Part shown: one piece after another, positions 24,437 to 34,000 of the stretch
How positions within the stretch are numbered: position 1 is the stretch's first letter
Layout: each line of letters begins with the position of its first letter
Source: Linum tenue
Taxonomy: Eukaryota; Streptophyta; Magnoliopsida; Malpighiales; Linaceae
Reading direction: 5' to 3'
DNA: 64,000 nt
Assembly (NCBI GenBank): GCA_946122785.1
Contig: CAMGYJ010000006.1
Span: 69,255,676 to 69,319,675, forward strand
Notes under the pieces: model-generated
What the model saw: the letters and a program-made list of their open reading frames with translations, nothing else
Databases searched by the model: none
Told to the model about the DNA's origin: nothing
Position numbers and translations under genes: made by a program

Positions 24437-24530
24437 GGCTGTTTCGGAGAACACAATTCTTCACACTTCCTTTCTCAAATTTCAGCTTTGCACCTTTAAA
24501 TTATTTAGTTTTTGCGATTAACGTTAATTC

Positions 24531-25098
24531 GTAAGTTTGTTTCGTAATTACTTTTCATTGTCTTTGTGATTTTATGTTAGTAACTTAATTACTTTTGATT
24601 CTCCTTTGTGATGTTATGTTAGTAACTTAATTACTTTTCATTGTCCTTTGTTTATTAGATAATGTATATTTGTTGTACAATAATTTACTTAATTGTTAAT
24701 CGTATTGATTATTTTCAATAGTTTAAATCAATACAATACAACACTTATTGAGACTCTTTATAAAGAAATGCATGTCTAAGGAAATGGGGACTTAAGCGAT
24801 CATCATGATCCCCCCATGACCTGGGAAAATCGGGTTCTAAGCGATCCTCGGATCCCCCCTTTTTCTGTCAAAAAGACTGTGTTTCTAAGGAGATGTATAC
24901 CTCTCCTAAGAGTCTTACGAGTGTACTTGTATTGCTTTAAATTATTGAAAATAATCAATACGATTAACAAAATAATTTTTATGTTAGTAACTTGTGTTAC
25001 TTTTCATTGTCATTTGTGATTTTATGTTAGTAATTTGAATTACTTTTCATTTTTCTTTGTGTTGTTATGTTAGTAACTTGTGTTACTTTTCATTGCAG
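24531..25098 (+). other. 5' UTR intron of transposase gene
   Basis: Donor GTAAGT at 24531 and acceptor TTTTCATTGCAG ending at 25098, immediately before the ATG. It contains one arm of the 305-bp internal inverted repeat. Confidence 0.65.
24667..24971 (+). repeat. Internal inverted repeat, left arm (305 bp)
   Basis: Apparently base-for-base complementary to 30938-31242. The unit itself has ends that pair over about 44 bp (TTGTTAATCGTATTGATTAT at one end, inverted at the other), so it resembles a MITE of about 280 bp. About 25 bp outside those ends is also shared, so the two arms do not look like two independent insertions. Confidence 0.8.
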
Positions 25099-27916
25099 AT
25101 GGAATTTCAAAGGTTCACGCTTGGGTTGCGGTGGAATGGTTACACGGAAGAGACCGAAAAGGGTGTAAGTTACGTCGGTGGCAATTTTCATAAAATGAAG
25201 GTCCGTACGAGACCGATGCTTGAAGAGCTCCACCGAATGTGCACTGAGATTACCTGCATGGATGGCAGTAGAAGAGTTGATCGAATGGTGTATCGATATC
25301 CAAACAGACATGACGGGTCCCTGTGGCATGAGGAATTCCTCCTTACCACTCAGGAGGACGTTGATGCCATGGTCCAATTTTTGACCACCAATACAATTAA
25401 GCAAGCGGAGATGTTCGTTTACACCGAGACCGTCGAAGGCAGTGTAGGTCATTATGGAGATGGCCAAACATCTGGTATCCACGGTGGGAGTGTATATTAC
25501 GAAGATACTCCCCACCAGGATTTCCAAGCCTCGAGTTGGAGTCAGGAGTATCATCATGGAACTGGAGGAAGTCATCAATCCTTCCATTCATATGAACAAG
25601 AAGCTCAACAGGCGGATTACAACCAACAAGCAGGGTACCAGTACCCACCCGAGTACAACTTCTATCAAAGCGGTGTTAGTTACCACAACTACCATTACGG
25701 AGCTAGTGGAGGTCAAGGTGCCTTTCATGCTGAAAATCAGATGGAAGAAGAGGTCAATCCAAGTCCAGTTAGTGACCATGAGGTTGAAGAAGAGGAAGGC
25801 GAAGTTAGTGCAGACAGCTCCGATCCGCTGGAAGGTGCTGATGATTCCGGTCCAGATTCAGACGCAGATGGTGATGAGGTACCTCACGACCGTGTACCTA
25901 TTCCATACTACAATCACATTCAAAGTGAAGATTGGTATGTTGATGCCGACATGGACCCGCCAGATGTGCCATTATGGGGTCCACTAACTGGCTTTACGAA
26001 GGGCCAACAATTTGCAACGAAGAATGAGGTTCGACACGCTATTTCCACTGAAGCAATGACTCGGAGTTTTGAATGGCAGACAACCCATTCCGACACAAAG
26101 AGGCTGATGGTTCGATGCAGAAACCACAATGAGGGATGCACAGCTAGGGTCCGGGCCATCAGGAGCAAGAGAGTCGGTCATTGGGTCATATCCCGTGCGG
26201 TGAACACACACACATGTGTGTCATCAATAACATCCCAAGGCCATCGACAGTTGAAATCAAGGGTGGTTGCCGCGGCTATCAAACATCTAATTGAGGAACA
26301 GCCCGACCTGAAGGTGAAAACCATCATCGCCCACATTTCTAGTCGTTATGGTTATATCATTAACTACAAGAAAGCGTGGCATGGGAAACAGAAAGCAATG
26401 GCTGACGTGTTTGGTGACTGGGAAGAATCATATGCATTCCTTCCCAAACTGATTTTGGCGTTGGAGGTGTCTCCCTGGAACCATTTTCTCGCCTCGCTAC
26501 CAAGATGAAGAAATTCAATCGCCGGTGGCTGGTAACAATCGCCAATTCAAGCGTCTTTTCTGGGCCTTCAAGCCATGTATTGATGGTTTTCCATACTGTG
26601 TTCCTGTGATTCAAGTTGATGGAACATTCCTTACCGGCAAGTACAAGGGTACTCTACTGATTGCCAGCGGAGCAGATGCAAATAGATTAGTATATCCATT
26701 AGCCTTTGCCATTGTGGAGGGAGAGAATACCGATAGCTATGGATGGTTCTTCAGACAAATTCAGCTCCATGTCACCAGACGGACGAACTTGTCTATCATC
26801 TCAGATCGCCACGCCGGTATACGGGCTGCTATTTTAGGCTTGGATCCAGCCTGGAACTGGTCACAGAGATGGTGCATCCGGCATTTCAAGAGCAACTGGA
26901 ACCATCATTTCAAGCGAAGGAAGCTTGCTGACAGTCTATGGTGGATTGGTAAGCGTTCTAATTAATTGTCTTACGAGTGTACTTGTATTGGCAATAAGGT
27001 CGATCTTGCTTTTCTCACGTTTTTTTTATATTCATCAGCTGTCGCGTACCAAGAGAAGAAATTTAAAGAGAAGATGCAGAATATCCGTCAAATATGCCCT
27101 GAAGGTGCGCAGTGGCTTGATCAACATGACCTTGAAATGTGGACTTTTCATAAGGACGGAGGTCATAGATGGGGTATCGCCACAACAAACTCAAGCGAGA
27201 ATATCAACAATGTCTACAGGGAATGTCGTGCACTCCCCATCTCTGCAATTGTTGAGATGACATTCTGGAAAACAAACAGATGGTTCGTCAACCGTCTCCA
27301 CTGGTGTGAGAAGAGGGAGGTACTCGGCAAGGTACACTCCGATTATGTATTGAAAATAATGGAAAAAGATAATCGGAAGAGCTCTCGTCACACAGTCACT
27401 GTGATGAACCGTCATGCTGGCGAGTATTCGGTCGAGACTGGGCACTGGGAGGATGGGAGACGTGGTGGTCATCGCCATGAAGTCACCATTAACTTTAGGA
27501 CTAAAAAGGGGGAGTGCTCCTGTCAGAAGTATCAGGGAAGAGGGATACCATGTTCTCATGCAATGGCTGGAATAAAGCACAGGAGCAAAGACCCTCGTCA
27601 TTTCGTTAGTCCGTTCTTCAACATTGACTCACAAAAGAGCAGTTATCGTACTAGTTTCCGTGCATTGCCGGATGAAGCTTACTGGCCAGTTTATGAGGGT
27701 ATGGTCATCATTCCACCAATCGGTCTAAGGCGGGAAACAGGGCGCCCGCGGAGAAAAAGGATTCCAAATGAAATGGATCAAAGTGGAAGACCACCGCGAG
27801 GGCCAAGGCGGTGTTCCATATGCAAAGTACCCGGTCATGATAAACGAAAATGTCCCGGACCAATTGGTCCTCAAAATGTTGGCCCCGATGTGGATGTCCC
27901 GGATAATGGCGCTTAG
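25099..27916 (+). pseudogene. MULE transposase (mudrA-type), one frameshift
   Basis: Exons 25099-26948 and 27039-27916, with intron 26949-27038 (GTAAGC..CAG, phase 1). Domains in order: an acidic, Tyr/Gln-rich N-terminal region; the MuDR-type N-terminal domain (FATKNEVRHAIS, with C and H residues of the WRKY-GCM1-like zinc finger, CRNHNEGCTARVR and NTHTC); the MULE DDE core with acidic residues in VIQVDGTFLTG and IISDRHAGI; a SWIM zinc finger (CSCQKYQGRGIPCSHAMAG); and a C-terminal CCHC knuckle (CSICKVPGHDKRKC). The frame shifts by one base at about 26473, just before PGTIFS, producing a stop at 26506-26508; the downstream frame is then clean to 27914. The enzyme would bind the TIRs and cut and join the element. 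No other defect was seen. Confidence 0.85.
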
Positions 27917-28222
27917 ATTGATTTTATGCGTGGGTTCCATCTTTGTGTATTAATTTCAATGGTTACTCTACTTGTATGTTGTTGCTTAAATGACATTGGA
28001 GATTTGCACAATTAACAAACTTTGGTTCAATTTTTCCTTCTTTTTTAATAAAACACATCACGAATTCAAACGCACTACTTTGTTCAACTTAATTTAACTT
28101 GTACCATAACTTCACCTAAAAACACCATTGTTCAACTTAATTTAAACAAACACCACAACTTGAAATAAAAACACCATCGTTCCACTTAATTTAAACAAAA
28201 CCAATCCTTGAAATAAAAACAC
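27917..28222. terminator. Intergenic 3' ends of the two convergent MULE genes
   Basis: A 306-bp AT-rich spacer between convergent stop codons. ACCACAACTTGAAATAAAAACACC-type words recur about three times (28128-28223), and AATAAAA-type signals occur on + at 28047-28053 and elsewhere. Both transcripts presumably end here; the exact sites cannot be seen. Confidence 0.4.
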
Positions 28223-31200
28223 TCATGCATTGTTTCGACGGTTTGCCCTCTGCTTCCTTGTGCGATGGGCGACTGGTCCACCGGGTGTCGACGATGGTGG
28301 AACTGGTGGCAGACTCCTATTCGCCGTAGAAGCGCGATCATCCGTGCTATGCCGCCTCGGTTCCGTGATAGGTGGCCCCTCCGTCTGCGGCCGAGGGCTA
28401 TCCATGCTCATACGGTGGGGAGAGGATTGCCATTGTTGTTGCCATTGTTGTTGTGGTCGAATCCAAGGTGTGAAGTCTTGTTGTGGAGTGGATTGCCATT
28501 GCTGTTGTTGCCATTGTTGTTGTGGTCGATGCAAAGGTGAGAAGTCTTGGTGGGGACTTGAGTATGAACCCTCGGCCCAAGTAGCTGAAGATGTGCCGTC
28601 ATGAAATGTAGTTGGCCGTTGTTCATACTGGAAACTGGGCCGGAGAGTGTACTGGAAACTTGACCGCGGATCATACTGGCTTCCGGGCGTAGGGCCGTGC
28701 TGAGTACTCCCCCCTTCACCGCTGCACACCTCCAAAGGAGTAGGCGCCTTCCACGCCTCAATCGGTTTGATCTCCGGCACGTGAGGACGATCCCTCACAG
28801 CTTTGTTTTGCCTTCTTTGGACCGGCGGAGGCACTGGGTCAACATCAAGCGTCACCGGCGGCGGTCTCACTGGGGGAACTGGAGGGTATCGCCTATGGTC
28901 ACGTCCGCGCGCTCGCATACAGCCAAGGAGATTGTTCGCTATCCTTAGAATCATCCCCACCTCTCGACCCGCCGCCGAATGTTCTGCGGTACGTGCGAGG
29001 TCGTGGATTCGCTCGATGCCATCAACCTAAATCGAACAAGATAACAAAGTTAGACATTTAAAAAATAATGCACCGCATGACTAAACAAATAAAAACTTAA
29101 TTTCTTACCAAAGCTCCGTCCGCCGCTCCTTCGGGGGTCATGTAACGAACAGATTGTCTTCGGTAGGTTTCCATGTATGGGTCATGGTAGCCCATCCGCC
29201 CCACATGAGATGCCGTCACAATATCCTGATCTTGCCTAACATTCCACAGCCGGATCAATTGCTTATACTCCTCTGGCCAATTAGTAGGTCCTTGTCGACC
29301 ATCTTTCCCGTGGTACCCCTTCTGACTCTCCGGGACATCCAATGGTATGCATTGCTCACGTCCAAATTGTCGTAGACATCGATCCGGCAAGTGCCACTCC
29401 ACTATGTGGTGGCAGATTAGTGGAACTCGGGTGCACCATTGACCGGGATGTAACGGGAACTTATGGACGTGATGCGCAACAATCCGTTCTGGATACGGAT
29501 CGAACTTAAGCTACGAAGGTTTAAATAATAAAACCATTAAGCAACATAATAATATAAGTTAAAAAAAGTAGGGTATTATAGCGTATTATGATGCTCACCT
29601 CTGCTTCCCATAGGTGATCAAGCCTCCTACGATACTCCTCCAGCTTATGCGCTCCTAGATTGTCGCATGTTGTTTCATCAAGCCACCTATTAATATGGAC
29701 AAGTACACAATGTTAGTACCTTAAAAAAATAGCTCGTTACAACAAACTAAATTAGTAAAAAAAATGTGAGAACTATGAGTGGGATAGAAGATATTTACCT
29801 ACAACCATAAGCTTCGTGTCGTAGGGGATGATCGGGTCCCCAATCCTTGTCGGGGTCTACCTTCGGCGCAATCCATTGCAAATGCTCCCAAGCCCAAAAT
29901 TGGACGATGAACATTGCCCCATCAATCTCCTTCACCGCTCTCGCACTAGCATTACATAGGGATCGGTAGAGCTGGGCTAGGCAAGCAGATGCCCAGCTCA
30001 AGTTTCCCATATCATCCCAACTACCAAGTATGATCTTCAACCATGAATTGCTGATTAGGTTGTTGGATTTCTTGGGGAAGAAAACTCCTCCGATCATGCC
30101 GAGGATGTAGATACGTGCATAAATTTCTTTATCACGCTCCGAACTTTCCTCCGTGAGGGGAATGCCTCCGAACTCAGGGTTGTGCTTACGCCTGATCTCC
30201 GCCGTTAACCACGTGATAGATACTTGGCCCTTGGACAATGGTGGATGACCATCCGCATCGTGATCTCCCTTTTCTGGCGGACACAACCCGGTGACCGTCC
30301 ATATAAAATGTTGCCAACCACTCATATTGGCAACAACTTTAGGTGGTGGCGTAGAGTCCACACAAACAACATCACCATCGACGGGGAGATCGGTTAGGAT
30401 GGCGATGTCCTTAAGTGTGATGGTGCACTCGCCTTCACGAAAATTGAAGCAGTGTGTCTCCTTTCGCCATCTCTCTACCATCGCCGTGATGAGTTGGCGG
30501 TCGATCTTAATTCCGTTGAAATGCCTAATCGAATCCAATCTTGCCCTTTTTAGAAAGGGCAAGATGACGTCGTTCCATTCAAGCACATTCGTTGTGCCCC
30601 TATAGCGGACTATATGGTATGCATCCTAGAGAAAAAATTAAATTTCACTATAAGTATATTATAAGATACAATTTATATATAAATCAAGGTTGTTTTAGAG
30701 AAATATACATTATCTAATAAACATTAATTTTAACATAACTAAAATAATTTTATAAGATGCAATATTAATTAAATCAAACGATTTTATAGAAATATACATT
30801 ATCTAATTAACATTAATATTAACATAACTAAACCAATTTTTTAAGATGCAATATTAAATTAAGAGATTTTATAGAAATATACATTATCTAATAAACATTA
30901 ATATTAACATAACTAAAATAATATCCAAATATATTAATTTGTTAATCGTATTGATTATTTTCAATAATTTAAAGCAATACAAGTACACTCGTAAGACTCT
31001 TAGGAGAGGTATACATCTCCTTAGAAACACAGTCTTTTTGACAGAAAAAGGGGGGATCCGAGGATCGCTTAGAACCCGATTTTCCCAGGTCATGGGGGGA
31101 TCATGATGATCGCTTAAGTCCCCATTTCCTTAGACATGCATTTCTTTATAAAGAGTCTCAATAAGTGTTGTATTGTATTGATTTAAACTATTGAAAATAA

Positions 31201-31554
31201 TCAATACGATTAACAATTAAGTAAATTATTGTACAACAAATAAATTACTTTAACAAAATACAAATTACAAGTGATGATAAATAATATGTACCTTATGGTC
31301 GTTCCAAACATCTCTTGAACGATGATTTGATTGATCGTATAAAACTGTCGGATCAATCGGTCCTTGATCAACATAATATCGTTGATTGAAAATATCAACA
31401 TCCGGCCCAACCTACGATAGCATAACAATAACATAAATCATTAGTATATAAATTAAATAAATCATTATAACAACAACAACAATTGAGAAAAATGAGTACG
31501 TACCGTTTGATAATCATCATAAAAAAGACCCTCTTCTTGAGCGAAATCGGCCAT
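28223..31554 (-). CDS. Plant mobile domain (PMD) protein carried by the MULE, six exons
   Basis: Exons on minus: 31554-31504, 31411-31292, 30625-29799, 29686-29599, 29510-29109 and 29026-28223. All junctions have GT..AG ends and matching phases and give about 763 residues with no stop. Exon 3 holds the hallmark MVERWRKETHCFNFREGECT and LKDIAILTDLPVDG, matching the aminotransferase-like plant mobile domain (PF10536; MAIN/MAIL family). PMD continues through exons 4-5 with W-rich motifs (WEHLQWIAP, WLDETTCDN, VEWHLPDRCLRQFG). Exon 6 is a Pro/Gln-rich tail with QQWQQQQW repeats. PMD proteins of plants act in the nucleus in silencing and genome stability; what a MULE-borne copy does is not established. 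It converges on the transposase gene, its end lying 307 bp from the transposase stop. Unlike the transposase, it appears intact. Confidence 0.85.
30938..31242 (-). repeat. Internal inverted repeat, right arm (305 bp)
   Basis: Exact inverted copy of 24667-24971, lying in intron 2 of the PMD gene (30626-31291), while the other arm lies in the 5' intron of the transposase gene. Confidence 0.8.
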
Positions 31555-31753
31555 TCTCTCGGAATCCGGACAGAGGTTCGGCGGTTTTTTAGTGAAAACC
31601 AAAGAAAAGTTTTTTGGAGGCAGATCGGACTTAGGCCGCAACCAACAAAAAAACTAATTCTAAGGTTGGGTGGGGAGGGGTTGGGTAGAGAGAAGTTAGA
31701 GGGAGAGAGGGGAGTGTGGTGGATGGTGTGCAGAAAAGAGAAGTGGAGGGGGG

Positions 31754-31761
31754 TTTATATA
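31754..31761 (-). promoter_or_regulatory. TATA box of PMD gene
   Basis: On minus TATATAAA, about 200 bp upstream of ATG 31554, at the inner border of the right palindrome array. It mirrors the TATA box at 24430. Confidence 0.6.
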
Positions 31762-31764
31762 GCC

Positions 31765-32212
31765 ATCAAACCGCGTGGGGGAGGGTCGGTTATGTAATTT
31801 CTCGCCACCAAAAACCGCGCCTCCAGCACGCGGTTTGCCTTTCCCGATGGTCAAACCGCGCCTCGGGGGGATGGTTTGCGTTTTCCAACGGTCAAACCAC
31901 GCCTCGGGAGAGCGGTTTTAGTGGGGCAACGCGGATCGCTTATTTGGCAGCCATTTTAGCCGTCACATCGCTCCTCCGACGGGCGGTTTGATGCACCGCC
32001 ACTTGGCAACGCGGTTTGACAGCCATGCAAGGTCAAACCGCGCCTCGGGGGCGCGTTTTTCACTTTAACCGCCGCCTGGGAGCGCGGTTTTATTATAAAC
32101 CGCTCATCAGGGGGGCGGTTTTAAATTAAGGGTGGTATTTTTGGAAATTCTTTGGAGTGGGTGGTATTTTTGTAAATTTTTTTTTAAACAGTGGTAGTTT
32201 TGGATTTTTCCC
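31765..32212. repeat. Right TIR and subterminal AAACCGC..GCGGTTT palindromes
   Basis: About eight modules of roughly 30 bp (31767-32123) with AAACCGC and an imperfect GCGGTTT, then the terminal 100 bp that pair with the left TIR. The sequence CGCTCATCAGGGGGGCGG next to the terminal block is the exact inverse of the left side. Confidence 0.75.
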
Positions 32213-32700
32213 CGTTTGTTATGGCAATTGAGAAATGTTAAAATAAAGGTAACAAACAAAGTGTTCACCGCCAAAAGTAGGACAGAAGGCAAAATCACAA
32301 AAAGAAAACTGAAAACTAAAATGAAAATTCTGACCGCTGATGCATATACTAACCCAACAGAACGAAATCTGCTACAAATACAGCCAAATTGACAGATATC
32401 ACTGCTGTAACAAATTAAGGATACAAAAAACAAAACGAAATGAAAGAATAAAAAACTATTAAACAACAAATAAAGAGTAGGCGCTACGCTACTTCGTCAC
32501 TCTTCCTACACAAAAAAAAAAGTAAGGAGCAGAGGACACAAAGTGACAAAACAATTACAAATGGGCAGAAGCAACAATGTTTGCTTGCGCAATTTTTGTT
32601 TTTTTTTTTCTAGAAAGCTTGCACAAATTTTGGTGGAACAGATTTGAATTGCTTAATCATGTTTAGTTCTCATTTTATTGAATGACATGAAAAAAGGACT
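32213..32700. repeat. Duplicated segment, unit B (right part)
   Basis: Resumes the match to unit A after the MULE: for example GACAGAAGGCAAAAT (32281-32295) and GCTTGCACAAATTTTGGTGG (32618-32637) against 14055-14069 and 14290-14309. Confidence 0.6.
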
Positions 32701-32714
32701 TGCTATTCGTAGTC

Positions 32715-33255
32715 CTAAATATTACTAAAAGACGTCCTAAGTTTAATGCATATTTACCTTTTTGTCCATTTAAGATTTTTAAATCAAAATAAAAAACAAA
32801 CCTACCCATCCAATATCCCTTCTCCCGCCCAGCTGTATTTTGTCGCTGGCAGAACTCCTTCCCACATCCTCCGCCAACGAAACCCTCCAAAGCTGGCGGA
32901 AGTTCGACTGCGCCGCTTCTTGCCGGAGAAGATGACTGGAAAAGGTAAGCTCTTGATCCATCCGTTCTTCTCATGACCTAAAAATCCCTCTGTTCAAAAC
33001 CTGAAAACAGCTGATCTGTTCTCCACTGGTCGGAGGGTCGAGAGATAGAGAAGCTGTTCTTTATCCGTTGGTCGGAACGCAGCAACGTGGTTGTTCGCCC
33101 TCTGGTCAGAAAGCAGCCCCGCGCAGGTTTATCCATTGGTCGAACGCAGCGAAGCTTTCGTTTACCCTATGGTCAAAAATAGAATTTGGACTAATTGGTA
33201 AATTGCATATTAAAATTAGGACGTCAAATAGTAAATTTAGGACGTCAAATGAAAT
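32715..33255. mobile_element. Possible small TIR element with an exon-like core
   Basis: GTCCTAAATATTACT with GACGTCCTAAG (32712-32741) recurs inverted at about 33205-33250 (TTAGGACGTCAAATAGTAAA). Between them is a GC-rich open segment (about 32800-32945) ending ATGACTGGAAAAG followed by GTAAGC, a good splice donor, and then imperfect repeats of TTGGTCGGA. No target duplication was found, so the element call is tentative. Confidence 0.3.
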
Positions 33256-33308
33256 AGGCATTTCAGTAAAAAAAGGTCAGGTTGCCTAGCTATATTCCTC
33301 TTCTCATC

Positions 33309-33374
33309 TCCCCTATAAAGGCTGGAAACCCTTCGCTGCCTTCAACCACCAAAAAGAGAAGAAGCAGAGAAATG
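33309..33374 (+). promoter_or_regulatory. Possible promoter and start upstream of the 288-bp array
   Basis: CTATAAAGG at about 33312 and an A-rich leader GAGAAGAAGCAGAGAA directly before ATG 33372. The ATG opens a Ser/Pro-rich frame that runs into the tandem array. No transcript evidence. Confidence 0.3.
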
Positions 33375-34000
33375 TCGAAAACCCCATCCTCCTCCGCCAC
33401 TCCTTCCCCTCTCCATCTCACCGCCGCAGCCAACTCTTCCTCCCCGCAGCCGACGCCGGGGCCCGTCTCCTCCTCCGCTATTCCTCCTCCCCATGTCCGT
33501 GCTCCCATCTCCTTGTCATCAGCCGTCGTCGGCAGTTCTTCCACCCCACGCCGGAGTTCTTCCCAGGCAACGATACTGATGAGGTCGATGTCATCCCCCT
33601 TCCGGCCAAAAGCTCTATGGAGATCGGATCCACAACATCCTCCACTCACTCTACAATCTGGTCCTCGCACTCCATGCCCACAGCAGGATGAACCTTCTGC
33701 CCCGTCATCCGCCGCAGCCAACTCTTCCTCCCCGCAGCCGACGCCGGGGCCCAGTCTCCTCCTTCGCTGTTCCTCCTCCCCATGTTCGTGCTCCCATCTC
33801 CTCGTCGTCAGCCATCGTCGGCAGTTCTTCCACCCCACACCGGAGTTCTTCCCAGGCAACGATGCTGATGAGGTCGATGTCATCCCCCTTCCGGCCAAAA
33901 GCTCTATGGAGATCGGATCCACAACATCCTCCACTCACTCTACAATCTGGTCCTCGCACTCCATGCCCACAGCAAGATGAACCTTCTGCCCCGTCATCCG
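33372..34000 (+). CDS. Hypothetical Ser/Pro-rich ORF running into the tandem array
   Basis: From ATG 33372 a frame encodes MSKTPSSSATPSPLHLTAAA and continues into repeat unit 1, giving about 200 codons to a stop near 33980. The product is rich in Ser, Pro, Ala and Gln with no recognised domain. The frame changes relative to later units because unit 1-2 has an extra G near 33747. Later units hold in-frame stretches of up to 577 codons (35589-37322) and open antisense frames, so openness here is weak evidence for coding. I would not assign a function. Confidence 0.25.

Larger units (their letters stand above)
23978..32212. mobile_element. Two-gene autonomous-type MULE, 8.2 kb
   Basis: Terminal inverted repeats of at least 125 bp begin GGAAAAAATCCAAAACTACC on the left and GGGGAAAAATCCAAAACTACC-like on the right (inverted). 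The flanking 9-mers CTTTTGTAA (23969-23977) and CGTTTGTTA (32213-32221) agree at seven of nine positions. Two genes converge from the TIRs: a mudrA-type transposase on + and a PMD gene on -. This copies the plan of maize MuDR, where mudrA and mudrB each start in a TIR, but with a PMD gene in the second place. The transposase has one frameshift, so this copy is probably not autonomous now. Confidence 0.85.

Noticed and set aside
24816..25019. Short ORF also found inverted at 30884-31093
   Set aside because: Same peptide in both arms of the internal inverted repeat, inside introns; no sign of translation.
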